This document shows, one piece after another, positions 7,643 through 16,266 of a stretch of DNA of 35,555 nt. This DNA comes from Lachnospiraceae bacterium (lineage in GTDB: Bacteria > Bacillota > Clostridia > Lachnospirales > Lachnospiraceae): NCBI GenBank assembly GCA_024403335.1, contig JAKSSA010000025.1:1-35555 (forward strand), written 5' to 3'. Both the position numbers and the translations under genes were made by a program. How positions within the stretch are numbered: position 1 is the first letter of the stretch; each line of letters begins with the position of its first letter. The notes under the pieces were generated by a model. That model did not search any database. It saw only the letters and a program-made list of their open reading frames with translations, and had not been told where the DNA came from.

Positions 7643-8653
7643 ATGGAAAACGAATTGACCAAGGTCAGTGTCGATGCAATGGGAGGAGATAATGCTCCTT
7701 TAGAAATTGTAAAGGGCGCTGTAGAAGCAGTTAATGAAAGCGATAAGATAAAAGTTTTTCTTGTTGGCAAGGAAGAAGTTCTTAATGAAACTTTGAAGAG
7801 CTTTGAGTATGATAAGTCCAGAATTGAGGTAGTAAATGCAACAGAAGAAATAACATGTGATGATTCACCTGTAGCTGCTGTTCGTACAAAAACAGATTCT
7901 TCTATCAGTGTAGCTTTGAGACTTGTAAAAGAAGGACAGGCAGATGCTTTTGTATCAGCAGGAAGTACCGGTGCAGTTTTGGTTGGTGCACAGCTAATTG
8001 TTGGAAAAATCAAAGGTGTAGAGAGGTCACCTTTGGCACCATTGATTCCTACAAGAAAAGGTTATGCGTTGTTGATTGACTGTGGTGCTAATGTTGATGC
8101 AAGATCTTCACACCTTGTTCAGTTTGCAAAGATGGGCTCTATTTACATGAGAGACGTTTTTGGAATAAAGAATCCAAGAGTTGCTATTGTTAATGTAGGA
8201 TTAGAAGAAGAAAAAGGTAATAAGCTTGTTAAGGAAACATATCCTTTACTTAAGGATTGTGATGATATTAACTTTATTGGCAGCATTGAAGCACGTGAGA
8301 TACCTAATGATTTTGCAGATGTCATTGTATGTGATGCTTTTGTTGGAAATGTTATTCTTAAGCTTTATGAAGGACTTGGAAAAACATTAATAGGTATGGT
8401 TAAAGAAAGCATTAAATCAAGTTTTATAAGCAAAATAGGTGGACTACTTATTAAGAAAAAACTTAAGATGGCGCTTGCAAATATGAGCTCTGATGCTTAT
8501 GGTGGAGCACCTATGCTTGGACTTAACGGCCTTGTAATTAAGACTCATGGAAGTTCAAAGGCAATTGAGGTTAAAAATTCTATTTTACAGTGCATTTCCT
8601 TTAAGGAGCAAAATATAACAGAAAAATTCAAACAAAATTTAGTTCAGAATTAA
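7643..8653 (+). CDS. plsX: Phosphate acyltransferase PlsX
   Basis: PlsX converts acyl-ACP and phosphate to acyl-phosphate, the donor for PlsY, which is also encoded in this window at 33103. The N-terminal signature VSVDAMGGDNAP is diagnostic, as are SAGSTGAVLVGA, the LIDCGANVDAR segment and CDAFVGNVILKLYEG. Length is 336 residues, as expected. TCGGAGGATAAT precedes the ATG. acpP begins 15 bases after the stop, linking the acyltransferase to its acyl-carrier substrate. I see no FapR-type operator upstream. The gap after cheR is only 12 bases, so plsX probably shares the cheR transcript or uses a promoter inside cheR. Confidence 0.96.
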   Translation: MENELTKVSVDAMGGDNAPLEIVKGAVEAVNESDKIKVFLVGKEEVLNETLKSFEYDKSRIEVVNATEEITCDDSPVAAVRTKTDSSISVALRLVKEGQADAFVSAGSTGAVLVGAQLIVGKIKGVERSPLAPLIPTRKGYALLIDCGANVDARSSHLVQFAKMGSIYMRDVFGIKNPRVAIVNVGLEEEKGNKLVKETYPLLKDCDDINFIGSIEAREIPNDFADVIVCDAFVGNVILKLYEGLGKTLIGMVKESIKSSFISKIGGLLIKKKLKMALANMSSDAYGGAPMLGLNGLVIKTHGSSKAIEVKNSILQCISFKEQNITEKFKQNLVQN

Positions 8654-8668
8654 TTAATGGAGGGTGTT

Positions 8669-8905
8669 ATGAACGAAACAGTATTCAAAGATCTTCAGAC
8701 AATCATCGCTGATGTACTTAACTGCAATGCAGAAGAAATTAAGCCTGAGACATCATTTGTAAATGATCTTGGCGCAGATTCTCTTGATGTATATCAGATC
8801 ATCATGTCAGTTGAAGAGAAATATAATATTTCTATTTCTCCTGAAGCTGCTGAAGGTATTCGTACAGTAGGAGATGCTAACGAAGCAATTCAGAAGGCAC
8901 TCTAA
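8669..8905 (+). CDS. acpP: Acyl carrier protein
   Basis: This small acidic carrier holds growing fatty acyl chains on a phosphopantetheine arm. The attachment motif is DLGADSLD, with the modified serine at residue 38. From ATG 8669 the protein has 78 residues, the normal size. That start is preferred because GGAGGG (8659-8664) lies four to five bases before it. An earlier in-frame ATG at 8657 overlaps the ribosome-binding site itself. The gene is followed by a 13-bp hairpin before rnc, as expected for a very abundant protein upstream of a scarce one. Confidence 0.95.
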   Translation: MNETVFKDLQTIIADVLNCNAEEIKPETSFVNDLGADSLDVYQIIMSVEEKYNISISPEAAEGIRTVGDANEAIQKAL

Positions 8906-8911
8906 AAATTG

Positions 8912-8946
8912 AAGCAATCTGATGTCTTTTTTGCATCAGATTGCTT
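8912..8946 (+). terminator. Hairpin between acpP and rnc, possible attenuator
   Basis: A perfect 13-bp stem (AAGCAATCTGATG at 8912-8924 and CATCAGATTGCTT at 8934-8946) encloses a nine-base loop containing six T residues. The tail AATTTATTTA is only partly T-rich, so it may act as a leaky terminator, an mRNA-stabilising 3' end or an RNase III processing site. It starts seven bases after the acpP stop. Confidence 0.7.
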
Positions 8947-8974
8947 AATTTATTTAAAGATAAATGTGAGGCAT

Positions 8975-9676
8975 ATGAAAAAAGATATTGACACACTTCA
9001 GGAGATTATTTCATATCATTTTAAAGATGTATCACTTCTGAAGGAAGCATTGACTCATTCTTCTTTCGCAAATGAGGCAAAAGACGGCATAGTTGCAAAT
9101 AATGAAAGACTTGAATTCCTTGGTGACGCGGTGCTTGAACTTGTCTCTTCTGACTATCTGTTCAAGAAACTTTCCAATATAAGGGAAGGCGAATTATCAA
9201 CTTTAAGAGCTAAGTTGGTATGTGAGAATTCTTTGGCATATTCTGCTAATAAAATTTCGTTAGGCGACTATATATTCCTTTCAAATGGTATGGAAAGAGA
9301 CGGAGGAAGAAATAATCCTTCTATTATTTCTGATGCAATGGAAGCGGTTTTTGGAGCTATGTATCTTGATGGTGGAATTGAGGTTGCATCTAAACTTATA
9401 ACGGAACTTGTTTTGTCAGATTCTGAAAACAGAAAGAAATTTGTTGACAGTAAAACCTATCTGCAGGAACTTTTACAGGCGCATTCAACAAATGTTACCT
9501 ATGAAGTGGTATCCTTAAGTGGACCTGATCACAGACCAAAGTTTGTGGTAGCAGCTAAAATAAATGGGAAGATTTATAAAACTGGTGAAGGTAAATCAAA
9601 AAAGGAAGCAGAACAGAATGCTGCTTTGGAAACAATAAAGTATATTGAATCCTGTGATGGGATTTTTCAGAGCTAA
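8975..9676 (+). CDS. rnc: Ribonuclease III
   Basis: RNase III cuts double-stranded RNA, including rRNA precursors. The catalytic signature ERLEFLGDAVL is at residues 44-54 and the second acidic cluster is in SDAMEAVFGAMYLDGG. A C-terminal double-stranded-RNA-binding domain (from about 160) ends in GKSKKEAEQNAALETI. ATG 8975 is chosen; GTGAGG lies three bases upstream, which is close but usable. A TTG at 8909 in frame lies before the acpP-rnc hairpin and would translate through it. The protein is 233 residues, as expected. rnc-smc-ftsY is a conserved Firmicutes order. Confidence 0.95.
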   Translation: MKKDIDTLQEIISYHFKDVSLLKEALTHSSFANEAKDGIVANNERLEFLGDAVLELVSSDYLFKKLSNIREGELSTLRAKLVCENSLAYSANKISLGDYIFLSNGMERDGGRNNPSIISDAMEAVFGAMYLDGGIEVASKLITELVLSDSENRKKFVDSKTYLQELLQAHSTNVTYEVVSLSGPDHRPKFVVAAKINGKIYKTGEGKSKKEAEQNAALETIKYIESCDGIFQS

Positions 9677-9704
9677 TTCAGATAAATAATGAGTTGAGGT
9701 ATAT

Positions 9705-12700
9705 ATGTACTTAAAAAGGATAGAATTAAGTGGATTTAAGTCTTTTGCAAATAAGACAGTCCTTGATTTCGCACCGGGTATTACTGTTATCGTTGGCCCT
9801 AATGGAAGCGGTAAGAGTAATGTTTCGGATGCGGTAAGATGGGTACTTGGAGAACAAAGTGCCAAGAGTTTGCGTGGTGCAAAAATGGAAGATGTTATTT
9901 TTGCAGGAACGCAGCTTAGAAAGCCTGTAAGTTTTGCAAGTGTTTCGTTATATCTTGATAACACTGACAGAATGCTTGACAGGGATGATGATGAAGTAAG
10001 CGTGACAAGACGTGTTTACAGATCAGGCGAAAGCGATTATCTTTTGAATGGAGTTGGCTGCAGATTAAAAGATATTCAGGAACTTTTTTACGATACCGGT
10101 ATTGGTAAAGATGGATATTCTATTATTGGTCAGGGTCAGGTTGAAAAGATTTTGTCAGGTAAGCCTGAAGAACGACGCGAAATCTTTGATGATGCTGCAG
10201 GTATCATGAAGTTTAAGAAAAGAAAAGCACAGTCTGAAAAGAATCTTGAAGAAAATAAACAGAACCTTGCCAGAGTTTATGATATTCTTACAGAGATTGA
10301 ATCTCAAATTAAACCACTTGAAAAACAGTCAGAGGTTGCTAAAGTTTATCTTAAACTGAAAGAAGAACTTAGAAAGTATGAGATTAATTTCTTTATTTCT
10401 GAGAATGAAAAGCAGGAAAGAATTAAAAGCGAGCTTACTTTAAAGATTGAGAATGCAAATAATGAGTTCTCGATTGTTAAAGACAATATAGAAGAAACAA
10501 GAAAAGAATATGAGCTTATTGATAAAGATTTATCTGAGATTGATGCTAAGATAGAAAAGAATCGTGATGCTGATAAGGAACTTGTTTTAAAAATTGCCAA
10601 CAATGAAAGCGAAATCAAGCTTTTAGAACAAAGTATAGAAAATGTTCATAGAATGTATGAACATTATAATAACAGAAAAAATACCATTGATGATGAGATT
10701 TCCGAAAAGCAGAAGGAATGCGATGATATTCTTAAAAAGAAAGAAAAACTTCTTGCTAAAAGGGATGCAACCGAAAAAGAAGTTCAGGCAGCGGAAAGCG
10801 AACTTGATGAGATTTATAACAGAATAGAAGAATATGAGAATTCAATCAGCGAATCCAATAATGAAATTCGCAGTATTGAGATGCGTTCACAAAGCTTTGG
10901 CGCAAAAAAAGAGGCAAGTGAATCAATTCTGAACAAAAATTCTTTGGACATTGCAGAATTTACCAAAAAAATGATTGCTGTTGAAACGCGAATCCAGGGA
11001 GTAAATAAAAATATAGATGACAATGAAAAGGGACTTGAAACAATATCCTTACAAATTGATAATCTTAATGATGTTTTGAATGATAATGAGGCTTCTGTTG
11101 TTTCATTGCGAGACGATATTCAGAGAAAAAGTGAAGAAAGAGTCAATTTAAATAATGAAAAGATTGCTTTGCATTCAAAGATAGAGTCTTTGAAAAATAT
11201 AGCTGAGCGCTATGACGGCTTTAGTAATGCTACCAGAAAAATAATGGAAAATAAGAACCATTTTTCAGGAGTATGCGGAGTAGTTTCTGATTTGATTACC
11301 ACAGAAAAGAACTATGAAACTGCTATTGAAACTGCATTGGGAAACAGCCTTCAGAATATTGTTACAGATGACAATCAGACAGCAAAGCAGTTAATTGAAT
11401 TTCTCAAGAAAAATTCCTTTGGTCGTGCAACCTTTCTTCCATTGACTGACTTAAGAATCAGAGATAATAAAGATGAAATGTCATGTCTTAGGGAAAAAGG
11501 AGCTATTGACACTGCAGCTAACCTTGTAAAAGCAGATAAGAAGTATAAGGGATTAGTGGATTATTTGCTTTTAAGAACTTATGTTTTTGATAATTATGAC
11601 AATGCTGTAGCTGCTGCAAAAAAATATAATTTTTCATTAAGAATTGTAACATTAGAAGGCGAACTTCTTATGCCAAACGGAGCAGTTCAGGGTGGCTCAT
11701 ATAAAAATAATTCGAGTTTGCTTGGAAGAAAGCGTGAGATTACAGAAGGTGAAGAAAAACTTATAAGCTTTGATAAGCAGATTACTAAAATTACTTCAGA
11801 AATAAATTCTTTGCAGTTAAAAAGGGAAGAAATAAAGAATAAGGTTCAAAATGAACGCGAAAAGCTTAACGCTCTTGAGATCAAGAAAAATTCTGTTTTG
11901 CTTGCAATTGAAAACCTTGGACGCGAAAAGAATGAACTTGTCATTACAAGAGATGAGATTAAAGATTCTGTTTCAATTCTTGAGACACAGAATAAGAATA
12001 TAATCAATGGTCTTGAAGAAGAGGAAAATGAAATAAAAGAAGGTCAGGCAAAGCTTGATAAAATTAAAGATGATATTCAGTACTTTAAAAACCGCTTAAG
12101 TAACGAGCATGTTCGTGAGAAGAAAAATGGTGAAAAAACAGCACAGATAAGAATAGAATTGGCTGGCATTGATAATTCAATTGAGTTTGCTTTGGAAAAT
12201 ATGACCAGAATTAAAAATGAAATTGAGAGAATCATGGCTGAATACAAAACTATTCAAGAAGAAGCTGACAAGGAAGATGAAAAAGTTGAAGCTTTGGAGA
12301 AACAGATTAAGGATTATGGTTTTGACAATGTTTCTGCCAGAAAAAAACTTGATGACCTTTCAAGCGAACATAAAATGCTTCAGGCTAAGAAAAATGAGCT
12401 TACTTCAAAGAACAAAGGCTGTATAGAATTCAGAGAGCAGCTTATTGAAAGAGAAGCTTCTCTTGATAAAGAAATTCTTAAGTTAAATTCAAACCTTGAA
12501 AGAACAAATGAAGCTATTGACAGTCAGATGAACTATATCTGGAATGAATATGAAATGACTCTTTCTAACTGTATGAAATACAGAGACGAAGAAACTATGA
12601 TGATGTCATATGCCGTTCTTAAAAAGAATACTCAGGATTTGAAGTCACAGATTAAAGCTCTGGGTGATGTAAATGTTAATGCAATAGAAGCTTATAAAAC

Positions 12701-13271
12701 TCTTAACGAAAGATATACTTTCCTTTCAACACAGAAAAAAGACATCGAAGAAGCTGCTGAAGCTTTAATAAAGGGAATCGCCGAGCTTGATGAAGAAATG
12801 CGAAATCGTTTTGCCACAAAATTTGAAGAAATCAGAAAAGAATTTGATGTTGTTTTCAAAGAATTGTTTGGTGGTGGACAGGGCACGATAGAACTTGTTG
12901 ATGACGAGGATATTTTGCTTGCAGGAATAAAAATTACTGCTCAGCCACCTGGCAAAAAACTCCAGAATATGATGCAGCTATCAGGTGGTGAAAAGGCTTT
13001 AACAGCAATTGCATTGTTATTTGCAATTCAGAATCTTAAACCATCACCTTTCTGTTTACTTGATGAAATTGAAGCCGCTTTGGATGACTCAAATGTTAAC
13101 AGATATGCTGATTATCTTCGTAAATTGTCGGGCAATACACAGTTTATTACAATCACTCACAGAAGAGGCACCATGACCGCGGCAGATATATTGTATGGTA
13201 TTACTATGCAGGAAAAGGGTGTATCTACTTTAGTATCTGTTAGTCTCATTGATAAAGAATTAAAGAATTAA
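9705..13271 (+). CDS. smc: Chromosome partition protein SMC
   Basis: SMC is the ATPase that organises and helps segregate the chromosome with ScpA and ScpB. The Walker A motif GPNGSGKSN is at residues 31-39. The ABC signature QLSGGEKALTAIALLFA and the Walker B segment FCLLDEIEAALDD are near residues 1090-1130. Between them lie two very long charged coiled-coil stretches flanking a hinge domain at about 520-670, which contains GVVSDLITTEKNYETAIETA and the glycine-bearing NGAVQGGSYK. At 1188 residues it has the standard length. It starts 28 bases after rnc and ends nine bases before ftsY, so the three genes form one unit. Confidence 0.96.
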   Translation: MYLKRIELSGFKSFANKTVLDFAPGITVIVGPNGSGKSNVSDAVRWVLGEQSAKSLRGAKMEDVIFAGTQLRKPVSFASVSLYLDNTDRMLDRDDDEVSVTRRVYRSGESDYLLNGVGCRLKDIQELFYDTGIGKDGYSIIGQGQVEKILSGKPEERREIFDDAAGIMKFKKRKAQSEKNLEENKQNLARVYDILTEIESQIKPLEKQSEVAKVYLKLKEELRKYEINFFISENEKQERIKSELTLKIENANNEFSIVKDNIEETRKEYELIDKDLSEIDAKIEKNRDADKELVLKIANNESEIKLLEQSIENVHRMYEHYNNRKNTIDDEISEKQKECDDILKKKEKLLAKRDATEKEVQAAESELDEIYNRIEEYENSISESNNEIRSIEMRSQSFGAKKEASESILNKNSLDIAEFTKKMIAVETRIQGVNKNIDDNEKGLETISLQIDNLNDVLNDNEASVVSLRDDIQRKSEERVNLNNEKIALHSKIESLKNIAERYDGFSNATRKIMENKNHFSGVCGVVSDLITTEKNYETAIETALGNSLQNIVTDDNQTAKQLIEFLKKNSFGRATFLPLTDLRIRDNKDEMSCLREKGAIDTAANLVKADKKYKGLVDYLLLRTYVFDNYDNAVAAAKKYNFSLRIVTLEGELLMPNGAVQGGSYKNNSSLLGRKREITEGEEKLISFDKQITKITSEINSLQLKREEIKNKVQNEREKLNALEIKKNSVLLAIENLGREKNELVITRDEIKDSVSILETQNKNIINGLEEEENEIKEGQAKLDKIKDDIQYFKNRLSNEHVREKKNGEKTAQIRIELAGIDNSIEFALENMTRIKNEIERIMAEYKTIQEEADKEDEKVEALEKQIKDYGFDNVSARKKLDDLSSEHKMLQAKKNELTSKNKGCIEFREQLIEREASLDKEILKLNSNLERTNEAIDSQMNYIWNEYEMTLSNCMKYRDEETMMMSYAVLKKNTQDLKSQIKALGDVNVNAIEAYKTLNERYTFLSTQKKDIEEAAEALIKGIAELDEEMRNRFATKFEEIRKEFDVVFKELFGGGQGTIELVDDEDILLAGIKITAQPPGKKLQNMMQLSGGEKALTAIALLFAIQNLKPSPFCLLDEIEAALDDSNVNRYADYLRKLSGNTQFITITHRRGTMTAADILYGITMQEKGVSTLVSVSLIDKELKN

Positions 13272-13280
13272 GGAAGAAAG

Positions 13281-14198
13281 ATGAAAGAAAATACAGAAAA
13301 GAAAAAAGGATTTTTTGCCAAATTGAAGGCAGGGCTTTCAAAAACGAGAAAATCTTTTGAAGCATTATTTAATGTACATGGTGAAATAGATGATGATTTC
13401 TATGAAGAACTTGAAGAGGCGTTAGTACTCTCTGATATGGGTTGCGAGGTAGCGGAAGAAGTTATCGAAGAACTGACAGAAATTATCAAAAACGAAAAAA
13501 TTAAAGAAAGAAGTTTAGCAAGAGAGGCCCTTATCAAACTTTTGATAGACAAACTTCCTAAGGATGAAAAAGCATATGATTTTGCTGAAGAAAAATCTGT
13601 TATTCTCGTAATTGGTGTGAATGGAGTTGGAAAGACAACTACAATAGGAAAGGTTGCACACGATCTTAAAGATGACGGAAAGAAGGTCGTTTTGGCAGCG
13701 GCTGATACGTTCAGAGCTGCAGCTTGTGAACAACTTAAAGAATGGGGAAGAAGATCAGAATGTGATGTTATTTCACAAGGTGAAGGAGCTGACCCGGCGG
13801 CTGTTGTATTTGATGCCATAAATGCATATCGCGCAAGAAAAGCTGATGTACTTATTTGTGATACTGCCGGAAGATTGCATAATAAGAAAAATTTAATGGA
13901 TGAGCTTGGAAAAATTGACAGAATTATAAACAGAGAATGCCCTGACTTGAAAAAAGAAGTATGGCTTGTATTGGATTCAACAACAGGTCAGAATGCATAT
14001 GTTCAGGCTAAAGAGTTTTCAAGTATAATAAAAGTTGATGGTCTTGTTTTAACTAAGCTTGATGGAACTGCAAAGGGTGGAGTTGTAATTAAGATATGCG
14101 AAGAGTTAAACATTCCTATTAAATATGTTGGTGTTGGTGAAAAAGCTGATGATTTGCAAAAGTTTGATGTTGAAGATTTTATCAGAGCATTATTTTAA
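13281..14198 (+). CDS. ftsY: Signal recognition particle receptor FtsY
   Basis: FtsY is the membrane-associated GTPase that docks SRP-ribosome complexes; its partner Ffh is encoded at 24326. The short basic and helical N-domain (about residues 1-95) leads to the G domain, with the P-loop GVNGVGKTT at 112-120, the SRP-family DTFRAAACEQL, DTAGRLHNK and TKLDGTAKGG. Length is 305 residues, with no long acidic A domain, as is usual in Firmicutes. AGGAAG lies directly before the ATG. It ends the rnc-smc-ftsY unit. No obvious terminator follows before the recA promoter. Confidence 0.95.
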   Translation: MKENTEKKKGFFAKLKAGLSKTRKSFEALFNVHGEIDDDFYEELEEALVLSDMGCEVAEEVIEELTEIIKNEKIKERSLAREALIKLLIDKLPKDEKAYDFAEEKSVILVIGVNGVGKTTTIGKVAHDLKDDGKKVVLAAADTFRAAACEQLKEWGRRSECDVISQGEGADPAAVVFDAINAYRARKADVLICDTAGRLHNKKNLMDELGKIDRIINRECPDLKKEVWLVLDSTTGQNAYVQAKEFSSIIKVDGLVLTKLDGTAKGGVVIKICEELNIPIKYVGVGEKADDLQKFDVEDFIRALF

Positions 14199-14226
14199 TT
14201 ATTTATTATAAAAGGTATTTATCATG

Positions 14227-14255
14227 TTGACAAACATTTGTTCGTGTGCTAAAAT
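14227..14255 (+). promoter_or_regulatory. Sigma-A promoter of recA
   Basis: A perfect -35 TTGACA (14227-14232) is separated by exactly 17 bases from the -10 TAAAAT (14250-14255). The -10 also has a TGC just upstream, an extended -10. Transcription is expected to begin near 14262, giving a leader of about 70 bases before recA. Confidence 0.88.
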
Positions 14256-14275
14256 GTATACCGAACAAATGTTTT
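14231..14275 (+). promoter_or_regulatory. Paired LexA (SOS) boxes of recA
   Basis: Two matches to the Gram-positive LexA box (CGAACNNNNGTTCG) flank the promoter: CAAACATTTGTTCG at 14231-14244, inside the -35/-10 spacer, and CGAACAAATGTTTT at 14262-14275, at the expected start of transcription. Both cover promoter positions where a bound repressor would block RNA polymerase. The two are near reverse complements: bases 14232-14244 and 14262-14274 form a perfect 13-bp inverted repeat. Control by LexA is an inference from motif and gene; lexA is not in the window. Confidence 0.82.
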
Positions 14276-14286
14276 AGTTAGCTTTA

Positions 14287-14310
14287 AAGTGTCTATGGGC
14301 GCAGGCACTT
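14287..14310 (+). promoter_or_regulatory. Hairpin in recA leader
   Basis: AAGTGTC (14287-14293) can pair with GGCACTT (14304-14310), with one G-U pair and a ten-base loop containing GGGCGC. It lies between the start of transcription and the ribosome-binding site TTGGAGG. It may stabilise the mRNA. No known riboswitch is recognised. Confidence 0.4.
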
Positions 14311-14333
14311 AAATATAATATTGGAGGTTTTAT

Positions 14334-15353
14334 ATGGCTGAAAACAGTACATTTGAAAAAGTTAGTCCTGAGAGAATAAAAGCTTTAGAGTCTGCTTTAT
14401 CACAGATAGAAAAAACCTATGGCAAGGGATCTGTAATGAAACTTGGTGATAACAACGCTCACATGAACGTAGAAGTTGTACCTACAGGTTCTCTCAGCCT
14501 TGATCTTGCACTTGGAGTTGGTGGTATACCAAAAGGAAGAATTATTGAAATATATGGACCTGAATCAAGTGGTAAGACTACAGTAGCATTACATATTGTT
14601 TCTGAGGTTCAGAAACGTGGTGGTATAGCTGGATTTATTGATGCAGAGCATGCACTTGATCCAACCTATGCAAAGAATATTGGTGTTGACATTGACAATC
14701 TTTACATTTCACAGCCTGACAGTGGTGAGCAGGCACTCGAGATTACTGAAACAATGGTAAGATCAGGTGCTGTTGATGTTGTTATTGTCGATTCTGTAGC
14801 GGCATTGGTTCCTAAAGCAGAAATTGAAGGTGACATGGGTGATTCACATGTTGGTTTACAGGCAAGATTGATGTCTCAGGCTTTAAGAAAGCTTACAGCA
14901 GTTATATCAAAAACTAATTGTGTTGTTGTCTTTATTAACCAGCTTCGTCAGAAAATTGGTGTTATGTTTGGTAACCCTGAAACCACTACAGGTGGTACAG
15001 CTCTTAAATTCTATGCATCTGTTCGTCTTGATGTAAGAAGAATTGAGGCATTAAAACAGGGCGGGGATGTAATTGGTAACAGAACAAGAATTAAAGTTGT
15101 AAAGAATAAGGTTGCTCCTCCTTTTAAAGAGGCTGAGTTTGATATCATGTTCGGCAAAGGAATTTCAAAGGTTGGAGATATTCTTGATTTGGCAACTGAT
15201 AATGGAATTATTCAGAAAAGCGGTGCTTGGTTTGCATATAATGATGCAAAAATTGGTCAGGGAAGAGAGAATACCAAGATTTACCTTGAAGAACACCCTG
15301 AAGTATTTGAGGAAATTGAGACAAAACTTAGAGAAATGTTTAGTTTTAAGTAA
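14334..15353 (+). CDS. recA: Recombinase RecA
   Basis: RecA forms filaments on single-stranded DNA, drives strand exchange and triggers LexA self-cleavage. The Walker A motif GPESSGKTT is at residues 75-83. The signature [14 protein letters not shown], the [35 protein letters not shown] region (DNA-binding loop 1) and the [20 protein letters not shown] region (loop 2) are all present. Its 339 residues are slightly short at the acidic C-terminal tail, as in several Firmicutes. GGAGG precedes the ATG. It is controlled by a strong promoter with two LexA-like boxes and ends at a terminator placed immediately before recX. Confidence 0.97.
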   Translation: MAENSTFEKVSPERIKALESALSQIEKTYGKGSVMKLGDNNAHMNVEVVPTGSLSLDLALGVGGIPKGRIIEIYGPESSGKTTVALHIVSEVQKRGGIAGFIDAEHALDPTYAKNIGVDIDNLYISQPDSGEQALEITETMVRSGAVDVVIVDSVAALVPKAEIEGDMGDSHVGLQARLMSQALRKLTAVISKTNCVVVFINQLRQKIGVMFGNPETTTGGTALKFYASVRLDVRRIEALKQGGDVIGNRTRIKVVKNKVAPPFKEAEFDIMFGKGISKVGDILDLATDNGIIQKSGAWFAYNDAKIGQGRENTKIYLEEHPEVFEEIETKLREMFSFK

Positions 15354-15400
15354 TTTTTGTTTCCTAAGATTGATATTGATTCTTATAATATGAAATTTTA

Positions 15401-15432
15401 CAGGAAGTTCGAAATCGGGCTTCCTGTTTTTT
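15401..15432 (+). terminator. Terminator between recA and recX
   Basis: CAGGAAGTTC (15401-15410) pairs with GGGCTTCCTG (15417-15426) over ten positions, including two G-U pairs, with a six-base loop and six T residues (15427-15432). The T run is directly followed by the recX ribosome-binding site GAGG (15433-15436), so recX depends on read-through from recA. Confidence 0.88.
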
Positions 15433-15445
15433 GAGGTCAGTTAAA

Positions 15446-16141
15446 ATGAAGAGAATTATTATGCTTGACAAAAAAGAATATAGCAATTATGGAAGAAAAA
15501 TACCTAAAATGAAGTTGTACCTTGATGATTCATTTTATTTTGTTATTTCTTCTAAAGAAATATCATCATTGCCAACAGAACTTTTATCTTCTATACCCTT
15601 TAATGAAATAATAAGTGCTTTAGCTAATGAAGAATTAAGAGATAATGTTTACTTTGAATTTGATGCTTCAGAATCATTTATGGATGAGATGAAAAAATAT
15701 CTTTATAAAAAGCTTTTGAAAAAAGGTTATTCAATTCTTGAAGTAAAAGATTATTCAGAGAAGGAAGTATTTGACAAATTTAAAGAAATCACTGATGAAG
15801 AAACTTCTTTAAATCAGGTAATGGAATATTTCAAAAAAATGCATGCCATAGATGACGAGAGAGTGATAAAAGCTTATATAGAATTTAATAAAAATTCAAA
15901 AAGTTTAAATGATATGCGATACAAGCTTTCGGTGAAGGGCTTTGACAAAGAACTTATTGACAGATTGTTTGAAGAAGTGGAAGGAGATTCAGAAGAGAAT
16001 TTAATTAGGGATTATCTGGCAAAGAAAAATATAGAAATAAATGAGCTTTCTTATGAAGAAAGACAGAAATTATTTTCCAAGTTTATGAGAAAAGGTTTCG
16101 GATATGAAGTGATTAACAGAGTTTTCAAATCTTATAGATAA
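15446..16141 (+). CDS. recX: Regulatory protein RecX
   Basis: RecX binds RecA filaments and limits their growth. The sequence is divergent, but the C-terminal three-helix repeats are recognisable: DDERVIKAYIEFNKNSKSLN followed by DMRYKLSVKGFDKELIDRLFEE, then a second repeat ending KLFSKFMRKGFGYEVINRVF. The last of these matches the typical RecX ending (RRGF-x-Y-x2-I). The N-terminal 60 residues are a less conserved beta-rich region. ATG 15446 follows GAGG by nine bases; a TTG at 15431 overlaps the terminator T run and is rejected. Length is 231 residues. Position directly after recA supports the assignment. Confidence 0.82.
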   Translation: MKRIIMLDKKEYSNYGRKIPKMKLYLDDSFYFVISSKEISSLPTELLSSIPFNEIISALANEELRDNVYFEFDASESFMDEMKKYLYKKLLKKGYSILEVKDYSEKEVFDKFKEITDEETSLNQVMEYFKKMHAIDDERVIKAYIEFNKNSKSLNDMRYKLSVKGFDKELIDRLFEEVEGDSEENLIRDYLAKKNIEINELSYEERQKLFSKFMRKGFGYEVINRVFKSYR

Positions 16142-16186
16142 GTAATTTTCATAACATAGAATAGACTTTTATATTATAAAAAGTTC

Positions 16187-16215
16187 TTGATATCAGTAGC
16201 AAAAAAATATATAAT
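16187..16215 (+). promoter_or_regulatory. Sigma-A promoter of the carboxyltransferase operon
   Basis: TTGATA (16187-16192), a 17-base spacer and a perfect TATAAT (16210-16215) make a strong promoter. Transcription is expected near 16222, about 45 bases before the first start codon. Confidence 0.85.
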
Positions 16216-16223
16216 ATATTTGG

Positions 16224-16240
16224 TGTAAATTGGTTTTACA
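16224..16240 (+). promoter_or_regulatory. Operator-like palindrome at the transcription start
   Basis: TGTAAA (16224-16229) and TTTACA (16235-16240) form an inverted repeat with a five-base spacer, just downstream of the -10. The position is that of a repressor site, but the motif is AT-rich and short, and I do not recognise its regulator. Confidence 0.3.
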
Positions 16241-16266
16241 AATTATATTTCATGGAGGCAAGATAT

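Noticed and set aside
8909-8974. Longer rnc start at TTG 8909
   Set aside because: It would be translated through the acpP-rnc hairpin and adds about 22 residues not found in RNase III.
13400-13819. Minus-strand open frame of 139 codons inside ftsY
   Set aside because: It is a shadow of ftsY, with Ser/Ala-rich composition and no ribosome-binding site.
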